The notes beneath the pieces were generated by a model, which saw nothing but the letters and a program-made list of their open reading frames with translations, had not been told where the DNA came from and searched no databases. From positions 1 to 64,000 of the forward strand of contig JAJDAK010000078.1 in the NCBI GenBank assembly GCA_029261895.1: DNA of 64,000 bases. Reading direction: 5' to 3'. Position 1 is the first letter of the stretch. The number at the start of each line of letters is the position of its first letter. A program made the position numbers and the translations under genes. Positions 25,346 through 33,898 of the stretch are shown one piece after another. This DNA comes from Deltaproteobacteria bacterium. GTDB taxonomy: Bacteria; Myxococcota_A; UBA9160; SZUA-336.

Positions 25346-26020
25346 ATGCCGCAGCAGGATAATTCGCAGTTGATCACAGATCTCGCACGTGATCTGGAGC
25401 CGGTCCGACGGATCGGGCGAGTTCGCGACGGCCTCCGAATCGCTTTGCTCCTGGCTGCGATCGTCGCAGCGGTGGCGATCTTTATTAGGGGCCTCCACCC
25501 GGATCTCAGAGTGGTGCTCGCGGAGCACAGTGGCTTCCAGGCGATTCTCGCCGGCCTGAGTTTGATCGCAGTCGGAGCGGTGGTCGCCGCGATCGCCGCC
25601 AGCGTTCCTGGTCGCGAGAGCCTGACCCGCATCAGCCTGGCGCTCGGTCTCGTCGGCGTATTGATCGCCATGGGTGTCGGCAGCGCAGTGCTGCTTGGCG
25701 AATCGAGCTGGGTCAGTGCTACCTGTTCGCTCAGTGATGATTTGAGTTGCCTCGGGGTTTCCTGCCTGGTTGCACTCGTGCCCGCGATTGCGGTGTTGAG
25801 TTACGTCGCCCGCGCGGCGCCGTATCGAAAATATATGACCATCCTGGCTGCCTCCGTTGGCAGCGTGGGGATCGGCGCGCTGGTGGTTCACCTCAGCTGC
25901 CCCTGTATGGATGGCCGGCATTTGATTTTGGCGCATGCCGCTGCGCCTTTTGCGGGCGGGTTGCTGCTCAGCCTGCCGTTTTTCGCGATCCTGCGCCGGA
26001 AAGGCCTTAAAACGCACTGA
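25346..26020 (+). CDS. NrsF-like (DUF1109) anti-sigma membrane protein
   Basis: This 224-aa protein has a short cytosolic N-terminus (SQLITDLARDLEPVRRIGRV) and six hydrophobic segments, matching DUF1109/NrsF, a family of membrane anti-sigma factors that hold ECF sigma factors (SigF type in Caulobacter). The conserved Cys residues (in CLGVSCLVAL and SCPCMDGRH) and the late His fit the family. No ECF sigma gene lies beside it here, which is unusual. GAGAAGG stands 9 nt before ATG 25346. The next gene is 69 nt downstream on the same strand. Confidence 0.72.
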   Translation: MPQQDNSQLITDLARDLEPVRRIGRVRDGLRIALLLAAIVAAVAIFIRGLHPDLRVVLAEHSGFQAILAGLSLIAVGAVVAAIAASVPGRESLTRISLALGLVGVLIAMGVGSAVLLGESSWVSATCSLSDDLSCLGVSCLVALVPAIAVLSYVARAAPYRKYMTILAASVGSVGIGALVVHLSCPCMDGRHLILAHAAAPFAGGLLLSLPFFAILRRKGLKTH

Positions 26021-26089
26021 CACTACTGTGTGTCACCCTGAAGATGCGGTACGATAGCGCCGCGAGGATTTCTAGCAGGGAAGCGGGCT

Positions 26090-26836
26090 ATGACGGACGA
26101 ACCCAAGGGCGAGTTCTCTCGACAGATCCAGGGGCGTGACATCTTCATGCCGTGCATTGTCGCGGATGCGAGTTCCGGCACCGCGGCGTTCTTGGTTGAC
26201 GCCGAAGAAGCACGGCGCATGTTGCCTGGCGATGAATTCGATCTCATCGAGATTCTTCCCGGTCGTGCACTGCTCAGCGTCGCTCTGATCGACTACAAAG
26301 AGAATGATCTTGGGGACTATAACGAAGTCTCCATTGCGTTCTTTGTACGAGAAAAGGATGAGCCCGTCGGCATCCCGTATCTCGGGCCCGTGATGGATTT
26401 CGTGCGAAGTCGGGTTAAGACCTACATCCACTGGTTACCCGTGAACCAGAGTTTTACGCAGGAAGCCGGTTCCGAAATCTGGGGCTTCCCGAAGACCGTC
26501 GAAGAGATTTCGATCGACTACACGGACACCGAAGTGAGCGGTTGCCTGGTTGCGGGTGGAAAGCATGTACTCACGCTCAAAGTTGCACGCGGGGGTACAC
26601 GTACCATTCCTGATGCCACCATGACGACCTACACCCATATCCATGGCGTGCCTCATCGTACCGCGTTCACGACCGGAGCGGAGGGCTTTGGCTTTCGACT
26701 CGGGGGTGCTTCGATCGAGCTCGGTGATCATCCGTACGCGGAAGGCCTTCGCCGACTCGGCTTGCCTTCCCGACCGCTAATGTCCACATGGATGGAAAAG
26801 ATGCACGGTCGCTTCGAGGCTCCGCAGAAGCTCTAG
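26090..26836 (+). CDS. acetoacetate decarboxylase family protein
   Basis: This 248-aa protein belongs to the acetoacetate decarboxylase (ADC) superfamily, whose members use a Schiff-base lysine. The segment AGSEIWGFPKTVEEI contains the expected catalytic Lys, and YNEVSIAFFVREK is typical of the beta-cone core. Many homologues are not true decarboxylases but aldolase- or dehydratase-like enzymes, so the reaction is uncertain. AGCAGGGA lies before ATG 26090; a -10-like TACGAT at 26049-26054 would give a leader of about 30 nt. Its TAG shares CTAG with the convergent TPR gene. Confidence 0.85.
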   Translation: MTDEPKGEFSRQIQGRDIFMPCIVADASSGTAAFLVDAEEARRMLPGDEFDLIEILPGRALLSVALIDYKENDLGDYNEVSIAFFVREKDEPVGIPYLGPVMDFVRSRVKTYIHWLPVNQSFTQEAGSEIWGFPKTVEEISIDYTDTEVSGCLVAGGKHVLTLKVARGGTRTIPDATMTTYTHIHGVPHRTAFTTGAEGFGFRLGGASIELGDHPYAEGLRRLGLPSRPLMSTWMEKMHGRFEAPQKL

Positions 26837-28509
26837 TTACTGAGTGCAGTAAGCTCCGCTTTGGCATCCGCACTATCGGGATCAATCTTCAACGCCTTCT
26901 CGAACATTTTACGGGCCTCAGCGCGTTGTTCCCGTGCGAGGTAGACCGCGCCGAGCGCAAAGTGGGCGGAGAAGTGGCCAGGGTCGTAAGCGATCGCGTG
27001 TTTAAAGCTCGCGGCCGCGTCATCCAGGCGACCGAGATTGTAGTATGCACGGCCGAGATTGTAGTGGACGTGGGCGGAGTCGGGTTCCTCCGCGAGATAG
27101 GCCTGGTAGTGTGGAATGGCTTCCTCGGTACGACCGACCAGAATCAATGTATTCGCGAGATTGTTCTGAATACGCCGTTCAGGCCCGTATCGGAGCGCGA
27201 GCTGATAATGTGCGATCGCTTTCTTGTGTTGCTGTTCTGTGGTGTAGTGGTACGCGAGCATTTTATGCGCGGTTTGATTCTGCGGCGTCACCGAGAGTGC
27301 ATGTAGAAAGATGCTTTCGCTGGATTCCCAATGTTTTACTTGAGTTCGGGTGAGGGCGATGCAGGCGATCGAGACCGCGGCACCAAGACCGATGATGGTG
27401 TATTGGCGCCAGCGAACCTTGCCAACGAACTCACGAGCCAACCAGGCGATTACGATCAACAGACCGATGCTTGGCCAATAGGTGAAGCGATCTGCAGCCG
27501 CTTGAGAACCCACTTTAACGATGCCGATCATCGGCACCAACGTCCCGATGTACCAGAACCAACCTACGAAGAAGTACTTTCTCCGGTGCCAGCTGAAGAG
27601 TGCAGCCGCGGTTAGGCCAAGGATGAGCGCGGTTGCACTCCAATAGACGCTGGCCGGCAGGCCACCCACGGGATGTGGATAGAAGACCGCGAGATCCAAG
27701 GGTCGAAACAGCGTGCGTAAATAATGCGAGTAAGAAACCATCGCGTTCGCAAGTCGTGAGCTGAGCCCGAAATGGAGATTTAGTGCCGCTTCCTGGACCT
27801 GCATCGTGATGATCGAAGAAATGAAAACAATCATGAAAAGCGGAAGTTTTTCTACGACGAGTTGCCGCCAGATGCTGAGGCGCAACAAACTTGCTTCGGG
27901 GATCCGACCCAGCGGCCAATAGTCCAAGAGCAGAAACAGAAAGGGTAAAGTGACGGCCATGGGTTTGCTCATGAGGCTCAAGACAAGCATCAAGGCCACG
28001 ACAAGCATGCGACGCCACGACGGTCTGGCGGCATAACGTCGATACGCGAGGCTGCTCAGCAACGCGAAGAGCACGGCGAGCGTATCTTTGCGCTCTGAGA
28101 TCCAGACCACGGATTCGACCCGAAGTGGATGCACGGCGAAGACCAGTGCCACCCAAGCGCTACACCAGCGCGCCCCCGTGAGTTGAAAGAGCAGGGCGAA
28201 GAGCAGGCACGCGTTGAAGCTATGAAGCAAGATGCTTGTGGCGTGATGCCCGGCCGGTTCGGCTCCCCAAAGCTCAATATCGAGCATGTGAGAGATCCAG
28301 GTCAACGGGTGCCAGTTATGCGCGTGGTTCGTGGTAAGTGCCCACTTCAATCCGTTGAATGTGAGCCCTTCATGGACCACGGCGTTGTCAATCACGTAGT
28401 CGGGGTCGTCGTAGTTGATGAAGCCGCAGTCCAGGGCGAACCAAAACGCCAGCCAGATGCTGAGGACTAGCACCGCGTAGATTCCGATGTCGATCCGCCG
28501 CTTGCTCAC
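26833..28509 (-). CDS. TMTC-like membrane protein with TPR repeats (copy 1)
   Basis: This protein of about 558 aa has an N-terminal GT-C-like membrane region (residues 8-370, about ten segments) and C-terminal TPR repeats (residues 395-555; HVHYNLGRAYYNLGRLDDAA and HFALGAVYLAREQRAEA). The first loop holds FINYDDPDYVIDN and WHPLTWISHMLD, as in eukaryotic TMTC O-mannosyltransferases and their bacterial relatives, so transfer of a lipid-linked sugar to proteins is a reasonable inference. GTG 28509 is preferred; the TTG at 28560 would overlap the upstream radical SAM gene. A paralogue lies at 40456-42543. It is convergent with the ADC-like gene (CTAG). Confidence 0.82.
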   Translation of the reverse strand: MSKRRIDIGIYAVLVLSIWLAFWFALDCGFINYDDPDYVIDNAVVHEGLTFNGLKWALTTNHAHNWHPLTWISHMLDIELWGAEPAGHHATSILLHSFNACLLFALLFQLTGARWCSAWVALVFAVHPLRVESVVWISERKDTLAVLFALLSSLAYRRYAARPSWRRMLVVALMLVLSLMSKPMAVTLPFLFLLLDYWPLGRIPEASLLRLSIWRQLVVEKLPLFMIVFISSIITMQVQEAALNLHFGLSSRLANAMVSYSHYLRTLFRPLDLAVFYPHPVGGLPASVYWSATALILGLTAAALFSWHRRKYFFVGWFWYIGTLVPMIGIVKVGSQAAADRFTYWPSIGLLIVIAWLAREFVGKVRWRQYTIIGLGAAVSIACIALTRTQVKHWESSESIFLHALSVTPQNQTAHKMLAYHYTTEQQHKKAIAHYQLALRYGPERRIQNNLANTLILVGRTEEAIPHYQAYLAEEPDSAHVHYNLGRAYYNLGRLDDAAASFKHAIAYDPGHFSAHFALGAVYLAREQRAEARKMFEKALKIDPDSADAKAELTALSN

Positions 28510-28538
28510 GCTAACGACATCGGCGTGGGGTCGAGAAC

Positions 28539-29381
28539 CTAGACGTCTGCTTGGACCCAATCGATGTCATTGAACCCTGTTTGGGAATACACCACCCGAG
28601 CTGCGCCGAGCTTCTCGCGCAGGCATCGCAAGGTTTGATCCGCATAGCCGGGCTGCGTCCAGGCGGCATAGCCAAGTTCTGTCAGCGTTTCGATCGCCTG
28701 ACGACTCCTGCGGCCACCCGCGCCATCGCCCTCAAAAAAATCGTCGACAATCACACGGTCGATGACGGGGTCGAGCATGTCGGCGAGGCGCTCCGCATTG
28801 CATGGCAATAACGGCGAGAGTGTCGCTTGGGTTCGGATTCCGGCCGACTTCAATGCTGCGAGTGCTTCGATGCGCTTATGGATGGCCGGCGAGTCGGGTT
28901 CAAGCGCGCGGCGTATGTTTTCGTCGTCGGTGGTGACCGTGATGTTGACCACCATGCGTGGAATTGCCCGGAGCAGTTGGAGATCACGAAGCACCAGCGG
29001 GCTTCGAGTTTGTAGTACCAGAGCTGCGGGCGGATATTCGCGCATCACTTCAAGGCATCCCCGCGTGAGCTTGAGGCGGCGTTCGATCGGCGTGTAGGGA
29101 TCGGTGGCCGACGAAAAGAAGATCCGTGCGTGCTCGAGCCGGCCGCGTCGCGCTTCGTCTGCGAGTAGCGCGACCGCGTTCGTTTTGGGCGCGATCCAGT
29201 TCGACCACGGGCGCCGTTCGGGACTCATCCGCTGCACCGGCAGTGCGCGCACGTAGCAGTAGGCGCAGCTGAACTCACAACCCTTATACGGCTGTAGGGT
29301 ATGGGTGAAGGCGCTGAGATATCCCCCAGTCTTGGTGAGGATGGATTTGGCTTCCGCCGGAAATACCTTCGCTCGGCTCAT
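28539..29381 (-). CDS. radical SAM protein, SplB-like (PA0069 type)
   Basis: This 280-aa radical SAM enzyme resembles the spore photoproduct lyase-like PA0069 family. The [4Fe-4S] motif CEFSCAYCYV (C-x3-C-x2-C) lies near residue 37, preceded by FTHTLQPYKG. Downstream are FFSSATDPYTPIERRLKLTR and ALVLQTRSPLVLRDL, typical of the group. It starts a SAM radical reaction; the substrate is unknown, as SplB-like proteins outside spore formers are not understood. The TPR gene follows on the same strand with a 29-nt gap. It is divergent from the SRPBCC gene, with 56 nt between starts. Confidence 0.88.
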   Translation of the reverse strand: MSRAKVFPAEAKSILTKTGGYLSAFTHTLQPYKGCEFSCAYCYVRALPVQRMSPERRPWSNWIAPKTNAVALLADEARRGRLEHARIFFSSATDPYTPIERRLKLTRGCLEVMREYPPAALVLQTRSPLVLRDLQLLRAIPRMVVNITVTTDDENIRRALEPDSPAIHKRIEALAALKSAGIRTQATLSPLLPCNAERLADMLDPVIDRVIVDDFFEGDGAGGRRSRQAIETLTELGYAAWTQPGYADQTLRCLREKLGAARVVYSQTGFNDIDWVQADV

Positions 29382-29425
29382 GATGGGACTGAAGTAGTGC
29401 TTGAATCGTTCATGGGGTGCTCTGG

Positions 29426-29431
29426 TACACT
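29426..29431 (+). promoter_or_regulatory. extended -10 box TGGTACACT, leaderless SRPBCC gene
   Basis: TACACT preceded by TGG ends 6 nt before ATG 29438. It lies inside the upstream in-frame extension that begins with GTG 29417 and so argues for 29438. Confidence 0.55.
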
Positions 29432-29437
29432 GTGCCC

Positions 29438-29866
29438 ATGCAAAAGATTGAAGTCACCCGAGTATTTAACGCATCGCCAACAGCCGTCTGGGAACGCTAC
29501 ACCGATCATGCGGGGTGGAAAGACTGGGCCGGTTTCGGGCATTCGAAATTGCACGTGCCGGGTCGTGAAGAGCCGAACGGTTCCGGTGCTGTACGCGAAT
29601 TTGGTCAAGGCCCGATAAAGCTTTACGAGGAAGTGATCGACTTCGATGCGCCCAAGCGCATGACGTATCGTGTGATTCGTGGCGGTCCGATGAAGAACCA
29701 CCTGGGCGAGGTGCTCTTTGATGCCGAAGGCGAGGGCACGCGGGTGACATGGCGCTGTCAATTCGATTCCAAAATTCCGGGGCTCGGCGGCGTGCAACGA
29801 CGCCTCGTTCAGAGTTTCTTTGCCAAGGCCTTGCAAGGTCTTGAGAAGCGTTACTTCTCCAAGTAG
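29438..29866 (+). CDS. SRPBCC family protein (polyketide cyclase/START-like)
   Basis: This 142-aa protein has the SRPBCC (Bet v1-like) helix-grip fold that binds hydrophobic ligands. The start IEVTRVFNASPTAVWERYTD and the middle YEEVIDFDAPKRMTYRVIRG are characteristic, followed by EGTRVTWRCQF. It is cytosolic; the ligand is unknown. A GTG at 29417 is in frame, but an extended -10 box 6 nt before ATG 29438 supports the shorter, leaderless form, which is also the family start. Its end overlaps the convergent DUF4336 gene by 16 nt. Confidence 0.88.
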   Translation: MQKIEVTRVFNASPTAVWERYTDHAGWKDWAGFGHSKLHVPGREEPNGSGAVREFGQGPIKLYEEVIDFDAPKRMTYRVIRGGPMKNHLGEVLFDAEGEGTRVTWRCQFDSKIPGLGGVQRRLVQSFFAKALQGLEKRYFSK

Positions 29867-30546
29867 GCAAAGGCGTCGCGGAACGCTTTGGAGCCGCCGC
29901 TCTCGAGCACATCGCCGTGGCTCACGATCACCCGGTCGAAGTCCCAACTTAGCAGCTCTTGTATCGACGCGCGGAACGCGGCTTTGTCGCGAACCGCGGC
30001 GCGCACCGTCCGTGTTGGGCCGAAGCGCTGCCAGGCATCCAGTGCGCGATAGGCGAGGGTGGATAAGCGCGAGTGGCTGTCCTTAATGTGGAAGCAGAGA
30101 TCGGTCAGAATCAAGGTCCGAGACGCCCGGTGGAGAAAGACCACTTCGTTCAGGAACGACAATCCATCGACGAAGAGCGTATCGAATTCAGCGTTCATGG
30201 CGGATACTTCGCCCGGCTTCAGCGTCAGGTCAAAATGAATGTCACGGCGTTTTTTCGGGAGCTCCGGCGCCGCGAGGGTTCGTGCCTCGGGGAAGCGACG
30301 TGCGGCGTCCTGCATGAACATATGGTGGACCTTGTTCGGAGCTACCAGATAGCGCACGGGGCCGAGTTCGCGGATTTCAGCCGCCAGAGCGTCGGAGAGC
30401 TGGATCGGGGAGTGAAGCCAGAGTCCAGCATCGGCAAGCCGTACCACGGTCATCCGGGCACCGAGGGGCAGCAAGCCGAGCAGGCGGAAGCTGGGATCCG
30501 CCACGGTCCAGAGCGAATCGCCGTGTTGCTTGAGACATCCCGACAT
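29851..30546 (-). CDS. DUF4336 protein (metallo-beta-lactamase-like fold)
   Basis: This 231-aa protein matches DUF4336, a family with a metallo-beta-lactamase-like fold. The usual H-x-H-x-D-H is replaced by NKVHHMF, as in the family; SWDFDRVIVSHGDVLE near the C-terminus and LILTDLCFHI in the middle fit as well. The function is unknown. The start ATG 30546 lacks a ribosome site but has TAGGCT 7 nt upstream. The gene is divergent from the TerB-like gene and overlaps the end of the SRPBCC gene. Confidence 0.85.
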   Translation of the reverse strand: MSGCLKQHGDSLWTVADPSFRLLGLLPLGARMTVVRLADAGLWLHSPIQLSDALAAEIRELGPVRYLVAPNKVHHMFMQDAARRFPEARTLAAPELPKKRRDIHFDLTLKPGEVSAMNAEFDTLFVDGLSFLNEVVFLHRASRTLILTDLCFHIKDSHSRLSTLAYRALDAWQRFGPTRTVRAAVRDKAAFRASIQELLSWDFDRVIVSHGDVLESGGSKAFRDAFAYLEK

Positions 30547-30553
30547 CGCGCGA

Positions 30554-30559
30554 AGCCTA
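30554..30559 (-). promoter_or_regulatory. -10 box TAGGCT, leaderless DUF4336 gene
   Basis: On the minus strand TAGGCT ends 7 nt before ATG 30546. No Shine-Dalgarno is present. Confidence 0.5.
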
Positions 30560-30648
30560 GCATGGGACTGCCCGCGACGGCGCGTTGCATCCGGTCTCGC
30601 TAGAATGCCGAACAGATGCCGCCCGCGGCGCGTGGAAAGGGAATCAGC

Positions 30649-31218
30649 ATGAGTGACGAGTTTCTCAAGGACCGACGATCTGCGTTGGAGGAATCTTTCT
30701 TTGCCAAGGAAAATCAGAAGCTGCTCGATGAGTTACGCCAGAAGCACACCTCTCAAGCGCAGAAGCAGGCGCTTGGCCAGGCTTCGGGAATCAAGAATGC
30801 GGCCGTGCTCGATAGCTTGGTCGACTTGAAGATCAGCGCCGAGACCCTCACCGCGCTTTCTCTGGTGCCGCTGGTCGTGGTCGCATGGGCGGACGGTCAG
30901 ATGGACGAAAAGGAGCGGAAAGCGATTCTGAAGGCTGCAGATGAGAGCGAGGTTCCGATTGATCCGGTTGCGCGCCAGCTTTTGGTGGCGTGGCTCGAGA
31001 CCCGACCGAGCGATGCCTTGCTCGGTGCATGGAAGGCCTATATCGGGGAACTGAGTCAGATTCTCAGCGTGGACGCGAACGATTCTCTGCGCGACGAAGT
31101 GATGGGGCGTGCACGTGACGTAGCGCAATCCGCCGGCGGATTTCTCGGTATTGGAACCGTCTCAGAAGACGAGGAACGCATCCTGAACGAGCTGGAAGCC
31201 GCGTTTGGTTCGGTTTAG
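30649..31218 (+). CDS. TerB-like helical protein
   Basis: This 189-aa soluble protein has a charged N-terminal helix (LKDRRSALEESFFAKENQKL) and a TerB-like helical domain (residues 55-180; VVVAWADGQMDEKERKAIL is the typical acidic loop that may bind a metal). The role is unknown; the family is linked to tellurite resistance and envelope stress. ATG 30649 is chosen because GAAAGGGA lies 6 nt upstream; the ATG 33 nt earlier lacks such a site. A -10-like TAGAAT (30601-30606) would give a leader of about 36 nt. It ends 3 nt from the convergent desaturase. Confidence 0.72.
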   Translation: MSDEFLKDRRSALEESFFAKENQKLLDELRQKHTSQAQKQALGQASGIKNAAVLDSLVDLKISAETLTALSLVPLVVVAWADGQMDEKERKAILKAADESEVPIDPVARQLLVAWLETRPSDALLGAWKAYIGELSQILSVDANDSLRDEVMGRARDVAQSAGGFLGIGTVSEDEERILNELEAAFGSV

Positions 31219-31221
31219 CGC

Positions 31222-32082
31222 CTAGGCTTCCGCGTTGACCACAGACCGGGGTGGCTCGCGTAAATCCCAAACAATGCCGAGTGTGGCCAGCAGTCGCAGC
31301 ATGTAGTACGTCACGTCGATTTCCCACCAGCGAAAGCCTTGGCGGGCCGACGTCATGTAGTGGTGGTGATTGTTATGCCAACCCTCGCCCAAAGTGATCA
31401 GCGCGAGCAGCCAATTGTTGCGACTGTCGTCGTCGGTGTCATAGCGCCGTTTGCCCCAGACATGTGCGAGTGAATTGATTGAATAGACGAAATGCCACAA
31501 CACCACGGTTGAGATCACGAAACCCCAGACCAAGCCGCTCCAGCCACCGACGGCCAGACAAAACAGCGCCAAGAGAATCGGCGGCAATATATGCCAGCGA
31601 TTCATCCAAACCAACTCGGGGAATTTCGAAAAGTCTTTGATCAGTGGCAGCTCGGTATCATCCCAGCGGCCGTCGAAAATCCAACCCTGATGGGATTGCC
31701 AAAATCCCTCGCGTGGCGAGTGCATATCCCCGTCATGGTCGGCAAAACGGTGATGACGCCGATGCCCCGCCGCCCACCAAAGGGGTCCCTTTTGCACCGA
31801 TGTGCAGCCGAGGAATGCTAAGCAGAACTGCATCACGCGTCCGGTCTTGTACGTGCGGTGCGAGAAGTAGCGGTGATAGCCGGCGGTAATGCCAAACATG
31901 CGGATGTAGACCATCAAGAAGAAGAGCGCGAAATCGGCCAAGCTGACTCCGGTGAAGATCGCAGCCACACAGGCCAGGTGGATGCCCCAGTACAGGATTC
32001 GCGAAATGATCGACTGGCGTGACCAAATCCCATCCGCATCGGTTTGGGGCGCGATCTTCAAGCTCGGGACCGAACTGCTCAT
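31222..32082 (-). CDS. acyl-CoA/fatty acid desaturase (delta-9 type)
   Basis: This 286-aa membrane enzyme is a class-I stearoyl-CoA desaturase-like diiron protein that introduces double bonds into fatty acyl chains. The three His boxes are HRYFSH (after GITAGY), HRRHH (after WAAG) and HNNHH (after LGEGW), with four or so membrane segments around them. The short length lacks a cytochrome b5 domain, so an external electron donor is needed. AGGAGA stands 4 nt before ATG 32082. It is divergent from the AurF-like gene at 32278; the intergenic region has TTGACA hexamers on both strands (32182-32187 and 32217-32222). Confidence 0.93.
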   Translation of the reverse strand: MSSSVPSLKIAPQTDADGIWSRQSIISRILYWGIHLACVAAIFTGVSLADFALFFLMVYIRMFGITAGYHRYFSHRTYKTGRVMQFCLAFLGCTSVQKGPLWWAAGHRRHHRFADHDGDMHSPREGFWQSHQGWIFDGRWDDTELPLIKDFSKFPELVWMNRWHILPPILLALFCLAVGGWSGLVWGFVISTVVLWHFVYSINSLAHVWGKRRYDTDDDSRNNWLLALITLGEGWHNNHHHYMTSARQGFRWWEIDVTYYMLRLLATLGIVWDLREPPRSVVNAEA

Positions 32083-32216
32083 CCTCTCTCCTCTGGAGTT
32101 TCATTCCGGGTGCGGATCGAATCTCTAGGGAGAGGATCGGACGGACGGCTCGCGAATGCATCGGCCTGCCTGTGAAAGTTCTGTCAAAGCAAAGCGAACG
32201 GCGCGTCAATTCCCTG

Positions 32217-32247
32217 TTGACAAGGCGCGGCCAGCGGGGCGTAGTGG
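32217..32247 (+). promoter_or_regulatory. candidate promoter of the first AurF-like gene
   Basis: A perfect -35 TTGACA (32217-32222) is followed after 19 nt by TAGTGG (32242-32247). The spacing is longer than ideal. An AAAAGGAG ribosome site follows before ATG 32278, so this gene has a normal leader, unlike many neighbours. Confidence 0.35.
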
Positions 32248-32277
32248 CGGCACAGACCCCAAAAGGAGTGAAGCGTC

Positions 32278-33318
32278 ATGTCCACCACCGACCGTTACGC
32301 CTATCCCGTTGAGGACGTCGACTGGGCTGTGCCCGGCCAGTTCGACACCAATTTCCGCTGGGAATATGACGACGCGCGTCAATCGCTCCAGGCCCTGTAT
32401 CGCAAGGGCAAAAAAATGCAGTGGGATGTGGATACGCGGATCGATTGGAGCCAAGACCTCGATCCTGAAAATCCGGAACAACTTCCGGATGAGTCCATTC
32501 CAATCTTCGGTTCCGATGTCTGGCATAAACTCGACCGCGCCGAACGTGCGAATCTGCGCCGGCACGTACAGTCTTGGCAGCTTTCGCAGTTCTTGCACGG
32601 AGAGCAGGGCGCGCTGATTTGTACCGCGAAGATTGTTCAACAGGTGCCGAATATGGACGCGAAGTTTTACGCGGCGACGCAGGTGATGGATGAAGCGCGT
32701 CATGTCGAAGCGTACTCACGGCTCTTACACGAGAAGTTTGATCTCGCTTATCCCATCACACCGCCGTTGAAGCGTCTTTTGAACGACGTGCTCGCGGATT
32801 CTCGATGGGATATGACGTATCTCGGTATGCAGATTCTGGTCGAGGGTCTCGCGTTGGCGTCGTTCTCCGATATTCGTGATCAAGCGCAGAACTGCTTGGC
32901 CAAATCGGTAAACGCTTACGTGATGCAGGACGAAGCCCGTCACGTCGCCTTCGGACGCTTGGCGTTGCGCGACTATTATCCGCAGCTCACGCAGAAGGAA
33001 CGCGACGAACGCGAGGAGTTTGCCGTCGAAGCCTGCTACTTGATGCGAGACCGTTTCCTCTTCGACGAGGTTTGGGATGAATGCGGTCTGCCCGCAGAAG
33101 AATGTATGGCGTACGTGGATGGCTCGGCGGAGATTCGCCAGTTTCGCACGCGACTCTTCAGTCGGATCGTCCCGTCGATGAAAGACATCGGTCTCTGGGG
33201 CGATAAGATTCGCCGCGCGTACGCCAACATGGGGATTCTGGGTTTCGCGGATGTCGACCTGGAAGCGATGGGTAAAGAAGACGAACGCATCGCAGAGCAA
33301 ATGGACGCGCTTAACTAG
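32278..33318 (+). CDS. ferritin-like diiron protein, AurF/R2-like (copy 1)
   Basis: This 346-aa protein has a four-helix diiron core: ligand sets LHGEQGAL (Glu), MDEARHVEAY (E-x2-H), ILVEGLALASF (Glu) and QDEARHVAFG (E-x2-H). This pattern is shared by p-aminobenzoate N-oxygenase AurF, R2-like ligand-binding oxidases and related ferritin-like proteins, so an O2-dependent oxidation is likely; the substrate is unknown. AAAAGGAG lies 8 nt before ATG 32278. A second member is at 47308-48423. The desaturase beside it, divergently placed, is also a diiron oxygenase. Its end overlaps msrQ by 8 nt. Confidence 0.82.
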   Translation: MSTTDRYAYPVEDVDWAVPGQFDTNFRWEYDDARQSLQALYRKGKKMQWDVDTRIDWSQDLDPENPEQLPDESIPIFGSDVWHKLDRAERANLRRHVQSWQLSQFLHGEQGALICTAKIVQQVPNMDAKFYAATQVMDEARHVEAYSRLLHEKFDLAYPITPPLKRLLNDVLADSRWDMTYLGMQILVEGLALASFSDIRDQAQNCLAKSVNAYVMQDEARHVAFGRLALRDYYPQLTQKERDEREEFAVEACYLMRDRFLFDEVWDECGLPAEECMAYVDGSAEIRQFRTRLFSRIVPSMKDIGLWGDKIRRAYANMGILGFADVDLEAMGKEDERIAEQMDALN

Positions 33319-33892
33319 GCTTCCGTACGCGCAGATAGATTCGGACACCGAGCAAGCACGCCAATATCATCGCGTGAATGATCGGCGCGAGCAGATCCGC
33401 TTTGACGAGCCAGAGATAGTGAATGACTGCGGCGATGCCGGCCGCGTATGCAAGCCGGTGAAGCTTCACCCAGTTCTTGCCAAGACGTTGGATCCAGCCG
33501 CGGGTCGATGTGATGGCGAGTGGTAAGAGCATCATGAACGCCGTGAAGCCGACGGTCACGTACGGCCGCTCGACGATATCCTCGATGATCGCGTCCAAGT
33601 CGAAGTAGAGATCCAGCGCGAAGTAAGTCAGAAAGTGGAGCGATGCGTAGAAGAACGCGAGTAGTCCTGCACTGCGGCGGTAGGGTGCCAGTCGGTTCCA
33701 GCCGAAGAGTCGTCGCAACGGTGTGACGGCCAGCGCAAATAACAGCCAGCGTATCGCCCATTCGCCCGTGACATGTGTGATGTCTTCGATGGGATTGGCA
33801 CTGAGCCGATCCAATTCGAAGTTCACCAAGAGGAGCGCCGCGGGCAGAAAACCGACGACCCAGAACAGCCTGTGAAGCCAACGTGCCGACAT
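33311..33892 (-). CDS. msrQ: MsrQ, haem-binding subunit of periplasmic methionine sulfoxide reductase
   Basis: MsrQ (YedZ; 193 aa) is the six-helix b-haem membrane subunit that feeds electrons to MsrP. The segments RRLFGWNRLAPYRRSAGLL, FYASLHFLTYFALD, RLGKNWVKLHRLAYAAGI and AVIHYLWLVKADL carry the conserved His residues that hold haem. It lies 6 nt after msrP on the same strand in the usual order msrP-msrQ, so the pair is one operon, probably with rmuC upstream. The end overlaps the convergent diiron-protein gene by 8 nt. Confidence 0.93.
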   Translation of the reverse strand: MSARWLHRLFWVVGFLPAALLLVNFELDRLSANPIEDITHVTGEWAIRWLLFALAVTPLRRLFGWNRLAPYRRSAGLLAFFYASLHFLTYFALDLYFDLDAIIEDIVERPYVTVGFTAFMMLLPLAITSTRGWIQRLGKNWVKLHRLAYAAGIAAVIHYLWLVKADLLAPIIHAMILACLLGVRIYLRVRKPS

Positions 33893-33898
33893 CTCAGA

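Noticed and set aside
25225..25671. N-terminal extension of the DUF3179 protein
   Set aside because: It runs antisense to the NrsF-like gene and is Arg/Thr-rich as expected of a shadow; the signal peptide begins near ATG 25224.
32182..32222. Inverted TTGACA pair as an operator
   Set aside because: The two hexamers are 29 nt apart and fit two divergent -35 elements; no symmetry beyond the hexamers is seen.
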